Assembly (NCBI GenBank): GCA_011388275.1 | Contig: DSAB01000039.1 | Location: forward strand, 1 to 44,138 | From: a bacterium | GTDB taxonomy: Bacteria > Zhuqueibacterota > QNDG01 > DSAB01 | Length of the DNA: 44,138 nt | Direction: 5' to 3' | Part shown: in pieces, positions 26,256 through 34,729 of the stretch | Position numbering within the stretch: the stretch's first letter is position 1 | Layout of the letters: every line of letters starts with the position of its first letter | The notes under the pieces: generated by a model | What the model was told of the DNA's origin: nothing | Database searches by the model: none | Seen by the model: only the letters and a program-made list of their open reading frames with translations | Made by a program: the position numbers and the translations under genes

Positions 26256-27212
26256 GTGGGAGAAATTGTCCTCGATTTTGAAAGGCCCATTGTAGAACTT
26301 GAGAAAAAAATTACGGAAATGAAGGCCTACGCGGTTGAGGAAAACGTGGAATTGGCCGATGAGATCAAGCGCCTGGAGACTCGGCTGTACCGTCTGATGC
26401 AGGACACCTATTCCAAACTCAACCGCTGGCAGAGGGTTCAATTGGCGCGTCATCCGAATCGCCCCTACACACTGGATTACGTGGAAAGGATCTTTACGGA
26501 TTTTATTGAAATCCACGGTGACAGACAGTTCGCGGATGACCCCGCTTTGGTGGCCGGCCTGGCCCGTTTGAATGGTGAACCCGTGGTGGTTCTGGGCCAG
26601 CAGAAAGGGCGAACCACCAAAGAAAAGTTGTACCGAAATTTCGGAATGATGAATCCCGAAGGATATCGAAAGGCGCTTCGGGTGATGAAATTGGCGGCAA
26701 AATTCAAAAAACCGGTCGTCATTCTGATTGATACTCCGGGCGCTTATCCGGGCATCGGCGCCGAAGAGAGGGGACAGGGCGAGGCCATTGCGCGCAATCT
26801 CTTCGAAATGTCTCATCTGCCCGTACCCATCATTATCGTCATCATCGGAGAAGGCGCTTCCGGAGGGGCTCTGGGAATCGGTGTCGGTGATCGCATATTG
26901 ATGATGGAGAACGCGTGGTATTCCGTGATTTCACCGGAAGCCTGTGCCGCCATTCTGTGGAGGGATTCGACCAAGGGTGTGCTGGCGGCCGAGGCGTTGA
27001 AGCTGACTGCGGGCGATCTGATCGAACTGGGTGTGATCGATGAGGTGATCCAGGAACCTGTTGGCGGCGCCCAGCGTGCCTATGACGAAGCGGCTCGAAA
27101 GGTAAAAGAACATATTGTGAAGAATCTCGATTCCATTCGGGATATTCCTCCTGCGGTATTGATCGAAAACCGTATCAATAAATATGGGAAAATGGGTTTT
27201 TTCAAGGAGTAG
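26256..27212 (+). CDS. accA: Acetyl-CoA carboxylase carboxyltransferase subunit alpha
   Basis: A 318-residue subunit that, with AccD, transfers carboxyl from biotin to acetyl-CoA, making malonyl-CoA for fatty acid synthesis. The crotonase-like carboxyltransferase core is complete: FTDFIEIHGDRQFADDPA, VVVLGQQKGR, FGMMNPEGYRKALRVM, LIDTPGAYPGIGAEERGQGE and GEGASGGALGIGVGD, ending in the AYDEAARKVKEH region. The N-terminal helical segment (LDFERPIVELEKKI) is normal. The start is GTG 26256 with AAGGAGGG 6 nt before. accD is not in the window. The downstream thioesterase gene begins 4 nt after the stop, so the two are translated together. Confidence 0.96.
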   Translation: MGEIVLDFERPIVELEKKITEMKAYAVEENVELADEIKRLETRLYRLMQDTYSKLNRWQRVQLARHPNRPYTLDYVERIFTDFIEIHGDRQFADDPALVAGLARLNGEPVVVLGQQKGRTTKEKLYRNFGMMNPEGYRKALRVMKLAAKFKKPVVILIDTPGAYPGIGAEERGQGEAIARNLFEMSHLPVPIIIVIIGEGASGGALGIGVGDRILMMENAWYSVISPEACAAILWRDSTKGVLAAEALKLTAGDLIELGVIDEVIQEPVGGAQRAYDEAARKVKEHIVKNLDSIRDIPPAVLIENRINKYGKMGFFKE

Positions 27213-27216
27213 GTCT

Positions 27217-27579
27217 GTGGCCTCCATGTTTCATGTTCATGAACAGAGAATCCGTTATGCGGATACCGATCGAATGGGTTTTGCCTATCAGGGTATTCTT
27301 CTGCCTGTTGTTGAAGCCGGCTGCCGCTATCGCCGACCGGTTCGGTACGATGAATGGATTCGTGTGGAAACCGGAGTCACAACCGTGACGCGGGCCAGGT
27401 TAACCATCGAATACCGGATTGTCGGTTCTGAGGCCGAAACACGGGCCAGTGGATTGACGGTTCATTGCTATATGAACCGCAACGGCCGGGCTATACGCAT
27501 ATCACCAGATTGGATCGATTTTTTCCTTGGGAATTCAAAGATTCCATTCGAAGATAATTCGGAATTGTTTGTTAAATAA
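27217..27579 (+). CDS. Hotdog thioesterase (YbgC/4HBT family) with internal deletion
   Basis: A 120-residue protein of the 4-hydroxybenzoyl-CoA/YbgC thioesterase family. The catalytic aspartate motif is present (YADTDRMGFAYQG), as is the later LLPVVEAGCRYRRPVRYDE strand pair. The two are directly joined: about 28 residues that normally lie between them, including the long central helix of the hotdog fold (the ...YL.WFE..R.E.LR... region), are missing without a frame change. Activity is therefore doubtful. GTG 27217 follows AAGGAG by 7 nt; ATG 27226 is an alternative. It lies between accA and a Trm112-like gene, suggesting an original role on acyl-CoA. Confidence 0.75.
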   Translation: MASMFHVHEQRIRYADTDRMGFAYQGILLPVVEAGCRYRRPVRYDEWIRVETGVTTVTRARLTIEYRIVGSEAETRASGLTVHCYMNRNGRAIRISPDWIDFFLGNSKIPFEDNSELFVK

Positions 27580-27594
27580 CAGGTGGGACTGTTT

Positions 27595-27759
27595 ATGCTT
27601 GAAAAGAAACTTCTGGATATCCTGGTCTGTCCGAAGTGCAAAGGCGGACTTGAATACGATCAAGAAAATGAAAAACTGATCTGCCGGATCTGCCGGTTGA
27701 AATACCGGGTGGAAGAGGATATTCCCGTCATGCTGATCGATGAGGCGGAATCCTTTTGA
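27595..27759 (+). CDS. Trm112-like / UPF0434 zinc-ribbon protein
   Basis: A 54-residue protein: it begins MLEKKLLDILVCPKCKG and continues with CRICRLKYRVEEDIPVMLIDEA. The two CxxC pairs (CPKC and CRIC) and the DIPVML ending are the hallmark of the UPF0434/Trm112 family, small proteins that in eukaryotes activate methyltransferases and in bacteria are often found beside lpxK or kdsB. Bacterial partners are not established. The upstream GGTGGGA can serve as ribosome site. It lies 15 nt after the thioesterase stop and is probably part of the accA run. It is a typical full length for the family. Confidence 0.88.
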   Translation: MLEKKLLDILVCPKCKGGLEYDQENEKLICRICRLKYRVEEDIPVMLIDEAESF

Positions 27760-27936
27760 CAGTGGGCCCGGACAGGGAGAAACAGCTTGCTTTTTATGGA
27801 TACTATACTAAATTGGGTGTACAATCGAGGGCTCCGGGCGAAGAGGGCGCCTTTATCCATCTTCTTCGGTGTGCAGGGATCCCGTTTTATTCAATAAATC
27901 CAACATCAATTCAAACCGAGTTCAGGAGGTTGCACA

Positions 27937-29220
27937 ATGGGTGAAGCGTACAATCCGTACAAGACAGCTCAGGCACAATTCATGAAAGTGGCGGATCTCT
28001 TGGGTCTTGACCAGTCTTCCAAGGATCTGCTCGGCAATACGCAGAGGGAATATCATTTTTCCATACCGGTTCGCATGGACGACGGCACGGTGAAAGTATT
28101 CCGCGGTTTTCGGGTTCAGCACAGCGACGCCCGCGGACCCTGCAAGGGCGGAATCCGTTTTCATCCTCATGAAACGATCGATACCGTCCGGGCGCTGGCC
28201 ATGTGGATGACGTGGAAGACCGCTGTGGTGGATATTCCGCTGGGCGGAGGAAAGGGCGGAGTAATTTGTGATCCCCATAATTTGAGCATGCGTGAACAGG
28301 AAGGAATCTGCCGGGGATGGATTCGACAGATCGCCAATGATATCGGACCGCTGCGGGATGTTCCCGCTCCGGATGTGATGACCAACAATCAGCACATGCT
28401 TTGGATGATGGACGAATATGAATCCATACACGGCGGAAGGTATCCTGGCGTGATTACCGGAAAACCCGTGGGAGTCGGCGGATCTCTGGGACGTACCGAA
28501 GCCACGGGTTACGGATTGATCTATACGGTTCGTGAAGCCATGAAAGAACTCGGCATGGATCCGAAAAACACCACGGCCAGTTTTCAGGGATTCGGAAATG
28601 TATCGCAATATGCCATTTCCCTGCTCACGGAATTGGGAAGCCGGATTGTGGCCGCCTCGTATTGGGATCAGGCAGACCGGAAAGCGTACACGTTCAGGAA
28701 AGAATCCGGACTGAACATGGAAGAGCTGTGGCCCATCACGGACAAATTCGGCAGTATCAATAAAGACAAGGCCCGGGACTTGGGATATGAGATTCTGGAT
28801 GAGAACGCGTGGCTCGAGCAGGATGTCGATATTCTGCTTCCGTGCGCTCTGGAAAATCAGATCAATGCCGATAAAGTCAAAATGATGAGCAAAAAGGTCA
28901 AGATTATTGGAGAAGGAGCGAACGGTCCGACGAATCTGGACGGTGACAAGGCTATTCAGGATCGTGGTATTTATATGATCCCCGATTTTCTCGCCAATGC
29001 AGGCGGTGTAACCTGCAGCTATTTTGAACAGGTTCAATGCAATATGAATTACTATTGGGAGAAGGATGAGGTGCTGCAAAAGCTCGATACCAAGATGACA
29101 TCCGCGTTCCATGCCGTTCATGAGCTGGCGAAGAAACGCAAGCTCTATATGCGTGATGCGGCCTATGTCATTTCCATCGAGCGGGTCGCGCATGCCTCAA
29201 AACTGCGTGGATGGCTGTAG
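27937..29220 (+). CDS. gdhA: Glu/Leu/Phe/Val dehydrogenase (glutamate dehydrogenase)
   Basis: A 427-residue oxidoreductase that interconverts glutamate and 2-oxoglutarate plus ammonia. The active-site lysines are visible: Lys70 in GPCKGGIRFHP, Lys94 in MTWKTAVVDIP and Lys106 in GGGKGG, with the conserved Asp in DVPAPDVMTN and the GVGGSLGRTEATGYG motif. The second domain has a Rossmann nucleotide site (FQGFGNVSQYAI) and the closing EGANGPT and LANAGGVTCSYFEQVQ motifs. Size fits the hexameric, about 420-residue class; NAD versus NADP preference is not certain. AGGAGGT lies 7 nt before ATG 27937. It is followed by a strong terminator, and 177 nt separate it from the Trm112-like gene. Confidence 0.94.
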   Translation: MGEAYNPYKTAQAQFMKVADLLGLDQSSKDLLGNTQREYHFSIPVRMDDGTVKVFRGFRVQHSDARGPCKGGIRFHPHETIDTVRALAMWMTWKTAVVDIPLGGGKGGVICDPHNLSMREQEGICRGWIRQIANDIGPLRDVPAPDVMTNNQHMLWMMDEYESIHGGRYPGVITGKPVGVGGSLGRTEATGYGLIYTVREAMKELGMDPKNTTASFQGFGNVSQYAISLLTELGSRIVAASYWDQADRKAYTFRKESGLNMEELWPITDKFGSINKDKARDLGYEILDENAWLEQDVDILLPCALENQINADKVKMMSKKVKIIGEGANGPTNLDGDKAIQDRGIYMIPDFLANAGGVTCSYFEQVQCNMNYYWEKDEVLQKLDTKMTSAFHAVHELAKKRKLYMRDAAYVISIERVAHASKLRGWL

Positions 29221-29247
29221 CAGGGCACAGTCGCTATAGGATAATCG

Positions 29248-29279
29248 GGGGAAGCCCTTAAGGCTTCCCCTTACTTTTT
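29248..29279 (+). terminator. Rho-independent terminator after gdhA
   Basis: GGGGAAGCC (29248-29256) and GGCTTCCCC (29262-29270) form a 9-bp stem with a 5-nt loop, followed by TTACTTTTTG. It ends the gdhA transcript 28 nt after the stop codon. Confidence 0.9.
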
Positions 29280-29280
29280 G

Positions 29281-29309
29281 TTGCAATGGTACGGGAAAAA
29301 CTGTATATT
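29281..29309 (+). promoter_or_regulatory. Probable promoter of the PEP/pyruvate-binding protein gene
   Basis: TTGCAA (29281-29286), a 17-nt spacer and TATATT (29304-29309) directly follow the gdhA terminator and precede the start codon by 34 nt. This supports initiation at ATG 29344 rather than an upstream codon. Confidence 0.6.
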
Positions 29310-29343
29310 TCCAGAAGCAGTTGTGCTTTGGAAGGAGAAAGGA

Positions 29344-32109
29344 ATGAAGGCCCGGAATGATAATAAGCTTGAAAACCTTCTGAAGGATCTTCAGGAGCGT
29401 AAAAAAGAGCTGAACTGTCTGTATAAAGTTGAAGAATTACTGAACAATCCCCAGAAGCCTCTGGAGGACCTTCTTCGGGATGTTCTGGATATCATTCCGA
29501 CTGGCTGGCAGTATACGGAGCTGTGTTTGGTCCGCATATCCTACAAAGATCAGGTTCTTGAAACTCCGGGTTTCGAGGAAACCCCATGGATGATCACGGA
29601 AGAGATCCGGATTCAGGAAAAGAAGGCGGGCGATCTGACGGTGGCCTACAGTCATGAAGTGCCCCACAGTCAGGGCCAAATCTTTCTTGAAGAAGAGATC
29701 CGGCTTCTTCGAACGATCGCCGATCGGCTCAGCCATACACTCCTGCATTACGAATTGAAGAAGACATTCACCAAATGGCAGGGGATTCAGGAGGATTTTT
29801 CCCATAACAAACTCGAGAAGTGGCGTGCCATCATGGAGACGCTGAGGCGGTCCGACAAGAAACTTTTTATTTATATATCCAGAAAGATGCTTCGAAATCT
29901 CTGCCTGAGCGGCAGTGAACAGGCCAATAAGCTTCTGAAAACATTCAATATGGACCAGGATGAAAGAAGAATGGCCGTCAGTGACGACAACCGGCCGTTG
30001 ATCAAGCAGAAAATGCGCCGTCTGCTCGAGTTGAGTGATCAGATCTTTCATCTGGCCGCTGAAACCATGGATGAAGACCAGATACTGTATAATATCGAGA
30101 AGTGGATTCAGGAGGATAAATCCAAATTTCTGGTCAAGGCCATCGACAATCCCAATTCCTCCTTGCATGAAATCATAGACGCCATTACCCGGTACCGGTA
30201 TATCGAAGCAGAAGGAATCAAACTGTCTTCTTCCATTCGCAAGGGTCTGCGGGTTTCGCTCGTACGGCGTTTTTTTTACGACCAGCTTGAATTTATCAAT
30301 GTAGCGAAAAAATATATCGAGGTTCGGGATTATTACGATATTGTCAGCCACATCATCTTTCACGCAGACAGCCGGGGAAGCCTTGGAGGCAAGAGCGCGG
30401 GCTTGTTCCTCGCGTCCCGAATTCTGGAAAACCTTACATCCAAATATGAGGTTTTCAAGGATATTCAGGTTCCAAAGACCTGGTACATTCCTTCTGATGG
30501 TTTGATCAACTTTCTGTATTACAATGATATGGAAGAAGTCAATGAACAGAAATACAAGAACATCGAAGAGATTCGGTTTGAGTATCCGAATCTTATTCAG
30601 ATCTTCAAGAACGCCCAATTTCCGGCGCGGATAACCGACGGCCTGAAAACCGCCATCGAGGATATCGGCGATCATCCTCTCGTCGTCCGAAGCTCCAGTC
30701 TGCTGGAGGACCGTCTGGGGGCCGCGTTTTCCGGCAAGTATAAGAGTCTGTTTTTAGCCAACCGGGGCAGCAAGGAAGAGCGTCTTGAAAGGCTCAAGGA
30801 TGCCATTGCCGAAATATACGCGTCCACGTTCTCACCCGATCCGATCGAATACAGAACCGAGAAGGGGTTTCTTGACTTCAATGAAGAGATGGGAATTATG
30901 ATTCAGGAAGTGGTGGGAAGCAGAATGGGCCCCTATTTTCTGCCCGCTTTTTCGGGGGTTGCTTTCAGCAACAATGAATTCAGATGGACGCCCCGTATTG
31001 ATCGAAACGACGGACTGATACGCATGACCCTGGGACTCGGCACCCGTGTTGTGGACCGTGTCGCCGATGATTATCCGGTTCTCGTGGCACCGGGGAAACC
31101 CGATCTGCGTGTGAATACCACGATGGATGAAATACTCCGTTATGCGCCCAGGAGAGCCGATGTGATCAATCTGGAGACCAATGTATTTGAGACCATCAAT
31201 ATTCTGGATCTGGTCCGTCATTACGGTCCGGATATTCCGATGGGGCATGACCTGTTCTCAAAAGTTTCGGATGGAATCATCGAAACTCCGGCCAGCGCGT
31301 TTTTCATCAATTACGAAAAAGATGATTTGATCTTGACTTTCGAAGGCCTATTTAAAAGAACCGCATTTGTTCAGGAAGTTCGTATCATGCTCGAAGTTCT
31401 TCAGGAAGTACTCGGAACCCCTGTAGACATAGAATTTGCACATGATGGCAGGCATCTTAATCTTCTGCAATGCCGTCCGCAGAGTTTTGCCGAGGAATCG
31501 ACTCCCCAGGAAATTCCGCATGATATTCCCGCACAGGATATCCTTTTTTCCGCGGATCGCCATGTGTCCAACGGCGATGTGCCGGATATCCGCTACATTG
31601 TCTATGTCGATCCCGAAGGATACCGAAAACTTTCCGAACGGTCCGATCTTCTGAATGTCGGCAAGGTCGTAGGCTGGCTCAATCAGATTCTGCCAAGGAG
31701 GGAATTCATCCTGATGGGACCGGGAAGATGGGGGAGCCGGGGAGATATCAAATTGGGTGTGAGTGTCACTTACTCTGAGATCAACAACACGGCCATGCTG
31801 TGTGAAATTGCCTGGAAAAAAGGCAATTTTACGCCGGAACTTTCATTCGGAACCTATTTCTTTCAGGATTTGGTGGAAGCGTCCATACGGTATCTTCCGC
31901 TCTATCCGGATGGCAATGGATCGGTTTTCAATCGGGAGTTTCTTTTGAACGCGGATAATCAGCTGTCCCGCCTGTGCGGTGAATTCTCTTATTTACAGAA
32001 TGTTGTGCATGTCATCCATGTGCCCGCGGCCGCTCAGGGGAAAATACTGCGCGTGGTTCTGAATGCGGACCAGGAACGGGCCCTGGGCTACTTTGCGGTG
32101 CCGCGCTGA
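29344..32109 (+). CDS. GAF-like plus PEP/pyruvate-binding domain protein
   Basis: A 921-residue protein. The N-terminus (about 12-150) resembles a GAF-type sensory domain found before such proteins (ELNCLYKVEELLNNPQKPLED). From about 345 onwards it resembles the ATP/nucleotide-grasp domain of PEP synthase and pyruvate phosphate dikinase: GGKSAGLFLASRIL around Lys350, VVRSSSLLEDRLGAAFSGKY with Arg449, MIQEVVGSR and VDIEFAHDG near the end, and a C-terminal addition with LMGPGRWGSRGD. There is no phospho-histidine swivelling domain and no PEP/pyruvate TIM barrel. So it may phosphorylate or bind a substrate other than pyruvate. ATG 29344 follows AAGGAG; the longer frame from 29278 starts in the terminator. 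Confidence 0.75.
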   Translation: MKARNDNKLENLLKDLQERKKELNCLYKVEELLNNPQKPLEDLLRDVLDIIPTGWQYTELCLVRISYKDQVLETPGFEETPWMITEEIRIQEKKAGDLTVAYSHEVPHSQGQIFLEEEIRLLRTIADRLSHTLLHYELKKTFTKWQGIQEDFSHNKLEKWRAIMETLRRSDKKLFIYISRKMLRNLCLSGSEQANKLLKTFNMDQDERRMAVSDDNRPLIKQKMRRLLELSDQIFHLAAETMDEDQILYNIEKWIQEDKSKFLVKAIDNPNSSLHEIIDAITRYRYIEAEGIKLSSSIRKGLRVSLVRRFFYDQLEFINVAKKYIEVRDYYDIVSHIIFHADSRGSLGGKSAGLFLASRILENLTSKYEVFKDIQVPKTWYIPSDGLINFLYYNDMEEVNEQKYKNIEEIRFEYPNLIQIFKNAQFPARITDGLKTAIEDIGDHPLVVRSSSLLEDRLGAAFSGKYKSLFLANRGSKEERLERLKDAIAEIYASTFSPDPIEYRTEKGFLDFNEEMGIMIQEVVGSRMGPYFLPAFSGVAFSNNEFRWTPRIDRNDGLIRMTLGLGTRVVDRVADDYPVLVAPGKPDLRVNTTMDEILRYAPRRADVINLETNVFETINILDLVRHYGPDIPMGHDLFSKVSDGIIETPASAFFINYEKDDLILTFEGLFKRTAFVQEVRIMLEVLQEVLGTPVDIEFAHDGRHLNLLQCRPQSFAEESTPQEIPHDIPAQDILFSADRHVSNGDVPDIRYIVYVDPEGYRKLSERSDLLNVGKVVGWLNQILPRREFILMGPGRWGSRGDIKLGVSVTYSEINNTAMLCEIAWKKGNFTPELSFGTYFFQDLVEASIRYLPLYPDGNGSVFNREFLLNADNQLSRLCGEFSYLQNVVHVIHVPAAAQGKILRVVLNADQERALGYFAVPR

Positions 32110-32157
32110 AAGATTTTTATATAAATGAAATTTATGATAAAAATAAAGATTTTTCGC

Positions 32158-32188
32158 TTGACTTATATCAGCAATTTCTTTACTTTTG
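32158..32188 (+). promoter_or_regulatory. Possible promoter of the [2Fe-2S] protein and Oad genes
   Basis: TTGACT (32158-32163), a 17-nt spacer and TACTTTTG (32181-32188). The second element also matches the TAnnTTTG -7 box known from Bacteroidetes. It lies about 32 nt before the start at 32220. Confidence 0.5.
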
Positions 32189-32219
32189 GAAATTTATTAG
32201 TCAATGCAAGGACAAGAAT

Positions 32220-32591
32220 TTGACTGGCACGGAAAGACTGAAACGTATCCTTCGGCAAACGCGTAAGGCGTATCAGCAGAATTCGGGAAAACCGATTCGG
32301 GTGACTGTGCATATGGGCACGTGCGGGCTGGCCTCGGGCGCCCAGGAGATTTTCGACCGTTTTGAAAAAGAGCTTCGAAAAGATCGCGCCAGAGTCGATC
32401 TGATTCAATCCGGCTGTGCCGGCCTGTGCAGCCGTGAACCCATGGTTACGGTTCATATAGCGGGAAATTCTCCGATCGTTTACGTTGACATGACACCCGA
32501 AAAAGTAAAACGAATCATTGATCATCACCTGTTCCGTGGAATTCCTGTCAGGGACTGTATGATCGGAACGGGCTGCGAGACGATCGGCTGA
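32220..32591 (+). CDS. Thioredoxin-like [2Fe-2S] ferredoxin domain protein
   Basis: A 123-residue protein similar to the thioredoxin-like [2Fe-2S] domain of NuoE/NuoF and hydrogenase subunits such as HndA/HndB. Key segments are RVTVHMGTCGLASGAQE, DLIQSGCAGLCSREPMVTV and the closing VTPEKVKRIIDHHL-like stretch (here VDMTPEKVKRIIDHH). Cluster ligands would be the GTC and GCAGLC cysteines; further cysteines near the end (DCMIGTGC) are not typical. It is not next to hydrogenase or complex I genes, so its redox partner is unknown. TTG 32220 has AAGGAC 6 nt upstream. The Oad gamma gene follows 85 nt later. Confidence 0.85.
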   Translation: MTGTERLKRILRQTRKAYQQNSGKPIRVTVHMGTCGLASGAQEIFDRFEKELRKDRARVDLIQSGCAGLCSREPMVTVHIAGNSPIVYVDMTPEKVKRIIDHHLFRGIPVRDCMIGTGCETIG

Positions 32592-32676
32592 TCGAGTCGG
32601 CGGGTACCATTTTGGACAGCGCTATGTGAAGCGCCTGTTTCTCATTTCCCGAAACCATTTAATCGTGAGGGCATCT

Positions 32677-32895
32677 ATGCTGATACAGGGTCTGGAATTT
32701 ACCATTGTCGGAATGCTGGTTGTATTTGTGTTTCTGTTTATCCTGGTTGTGCTTATGGGACTAACTGCTTCGTTTGTGCGCAAGTTGGCCGTTTATCTGC
32801 CCGAGGAAGAACCGGAAACTGAAAGTGAAGAATACACCGGAATTCACATTGCCGCCGCTGTGGCAGCGGTGACTGTATATCAAAATCAATCATAG
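32677..32895 (+). CDS. OadG-type small subunit of a sodium-pumping decarboxylase
   Basis: A 72-residue protein with a short N-terminus, one membrane helix (FTIVGMLVVFVFLFILVVLM) and an acidic tail (PEEEPETESEEY), the plan of the OadG/gamma chain that holds the alpha and beta subunits together. The ending IHIAAAVAAVTVYQNQS is typical. ATG 32677 has GTGAGGG 5 nt upstream; an in-frame start at 32626 has none. It precedes the alpha gene by 21 nt, giving the order gamma, alpha, beta. Identification rests on context as much as sequence, because gamma subunits are poorly conserved. Confidence 0.82.
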   Translation: MLIQGLEFTIVGMLVVFVFLFILVVLMGLTASFVRKLAVYLPEEEPETESEEYTGIHIAAAVAAVTVYQNQS

Positions 32896-32916
32896 AAAAA
32901 AGCGAGGATTCAAAAT

Positions 32917-34701
32917 ATGGCGAAAAAACGAGTTGAAGTGATGGTAACGGCCTTTCGGGACGGTTTTCAATCGGTCTATGGCGCAAGAGTACAAACCAAG
33001 GATTTCTTGCCGGCCGTCGAAGCGGCGGCTGAAGCCGGTATCAGCCATTTCGAAGCCGGAGGCGGTGCACGGTTTCAATCGCTTTATTTTTATTGCAATG
33101 AAGATGCGTTCGAAATGATGGATTCTTTCCGCCGGTCCGCGGGTCCGGACGCCAACCTGCAGACTCTGGCCAGAGGCACCAATGTCGTGGGGCTCGAATC
33201 GCAAAGCAGTGATATCATCAAGCTGCACGCGCAGATGTTCAAGAAGCACGGCATTACCACCATTCGAAATTTTGACGCTCTGAATGATGTGAACAACCTG
33301 GATTACAGCGGCCGCTGTATTCATGAGGCCGGCCTGAAACATGAAGTTTGTGTGACACTCATGGGGCTTCCTCCGGGATTGAGCGGCGCCCATACACCCG
33401 ATTTTTATATTCAGGTCCTGAACCGTATTCTGGAAGCGGGCATTCCCTACGATTCCGTATGTTTCAAGGATGCCTCCGGAACGGCCACTCCGGCGACTGT
33501 GTATGAAACGATTAAAAAGGCGCGGGAAATCCTCGGGAAGAACACCCACCTGAGGTATCACACTCACGAGACAGCAGGAATCAGCGTTTCCTGCTACAGG
33601 GCGGCTCTGGATGCGGGAGCCGATGGAATCGACCTGTCATTGGCCCCCTGTTCCGGAGGAACCTGTCAGCCCGATATAGTGGTTATGTGGCATGCTCTGC
33701 GCGGAACGGAATACGATCTTGGTGTGGATATCGAAAAAATACTGAAAGCGGAATCCGTTTTCAAGGATTGCATGAAAGACTATATGCTGCCTCCGGAAGC
33801 CACCACCGTGGAACCCCTGATTCCGTTTTCCCCCATGCCGGGCGGCGCGCTGACCGCAAACACGCAGATGATGCGAGACAATAACATTCTCGATAAATTT
33901 CCCGATGTGATCGCAGCGATGCGTGAAGTAGTCCACCGAGGCGGATTCGGCACCTCGGTGACACCCGTATCCCAGTTCTATTTTCAGCAGGCATTCAACA
34001 ATGTCATGTTCGGAGACTGGAAGAAGATCGCCAAGAGTTATGGAGAGATGGTTCTGGGGTATTTCGGTAAAACCCCTGTGGAACCCGATCCGGAAATCGT
34101 GAAACTGGCCCAGGAACAATTGGGTATGGAACCCACGAAAAAATCACCTCTGGAGATCAATGACGCCAATCCGGAAAAAGGGATTGAACCGGCCAGGAAG
34201 CGTCTGGAAGCGGCCGGGCTGCCAATAACCGATGAAAATTTGTTCATCGCGGCTACCTGCAAAGACAAGGGTATCGCTTATCTGAAGGGTGAAGCGGTTC
34301 TCGGAGTCAGAAAAAAGACCGTCAAAGCCAAAGGCGAAAACGGGTACACGGTCACGGTCGACAAGAAGTCCTATTCGGTTTTTATCGAAGGAGACAAGGC
34401 CACGGTGAACGGCCGGGCCTATGATATCGCTATCCAGGAAGGGATGGCTGAGAAAGCCGTGGGAACGGCTGAAAAAAGTCATGCAAAAGGAACGCCGGTA
34501 AAGGCTCCCATGCCGGGGGCTATTGTTCGCGTCCAGGTCAAGGAGGGCGATTCCGTGAAAACCGGAACGGTTCTTCTGGTACTGGAGGCCATGAAGATGG
34601 AAACCGAGATCAAGGCACCTCAAGATGGCGTGGTTGGTGCCGTTCAGGTCAAGAAAGGCGATCAGGTCACGGCCGGACAGATTCTCGTCTCCTTAACCTA
34701 G
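32917..34701 (+). CDS. Biotin-dependent decarboxylase alpha subunit (OadA/PycB-like)
   Basis: A 594-residue carboxyltransferase with biotin carrier. The HMGL-like barrel (about 5-300) has the metal ligands Asp15 (RDGFQS), Lys184 (CFKDASG) and His215/His217 (YHTHETAG); a PYC-OADA domain follows (about 300-470); a spacer leads to a biotinyl domain with Lys560 in LEAMKMETE, 34 residues from the end. It transfers carboxyl from a 2-oxo acid or acyl-CoA to biotin. The usual RDAHQS reads RDGFQS and EVWGGAT reads EAGGGAR, so substrate specificity (oxaloacetate, methylmalonyl-CoA or glutaconyl-CoA) is uncertain. No biotin carboxylase gene is nearby, which favours decarboxylation over carboxylation. 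Confidence 0.9.
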   Translation: MAKKRVEVMVTAFRDGFQSVYGARVQTKDFLPAVEAAAEAGISHFEAGGGARFQSLYFYCNEDAFEMMDSFRRSAGPDANLQTLARGTNVVGLESQSSDIIKLHAQMFKKHGITTIRNFDALNDVNNLDYSGRCIHEAGLKHEVCVTLMGLPPGLSGAHTPDFYIQVLNRILEAGIPYDSVCFKDASGTATPATVYETIKKAREILGKNTHLRYHTHETAGISVSCYRAALDAGADGIDLSLAPCSGGTCQPDIVVMWHALRGTEYDLGVDIEKILKAESVFKDCMKDYMLPPEATTVEPLIPFSPMPGGALTANTQMMRDNNILDKFPDVIAAMREVVHRGGFGTSVTPVSQFYFQQAFNNVMFGDWKKIAKSYGEMVLGYFGKTPVEPDPEIVKLAQEQLGMEPTKKSPLEINDANPEKGIEPARKRLEAAGLPITDENLFIAATCKDKGIAYLKGEAVLGVRKKTVKAKGENGYTVTVDKKSYSVFIEGDKATVNGRAYDIAIQEGMAEKAVGTAEKSHAKGTPVKAPMPGAIVRVQVKEGDSVKTGTVLLVLEAMKMETEIKAPQDGVVGAVQVKKGDQVTAGQILVSLT

Positions 34702-34729
34702 GACATCATGTCATATAAGGAATGATCGT

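Noticed and set aside
27796-27897. 33-codon frame (MDTILNWVYNRGLRAKRAPL at its start) that faintly recalls the N-terminus of LpxK
   Set aside because: UPF0434/Trm112 genes often neighbour lpxK, so a remnant is imaginable, but similarity over some 15 residues is too weak, and there is no ribosome site. The overlapping frame 27756-27944 is likewise unsupported.
27922-29193. 423-residue open frame on the minus strand opposite gdhA
   Set aside because: It mirrors gdhA codons, has no recognisable domain or ribosome site, and gdhA is certain. It is a shadow produced by codon bias.
29437-30675. 412-residue open frame on the minus strand inside the PEP-binding protein gene
   Set aside because: The plus-strand protein has clear conserved motifs here; the minus frame shows no family features.
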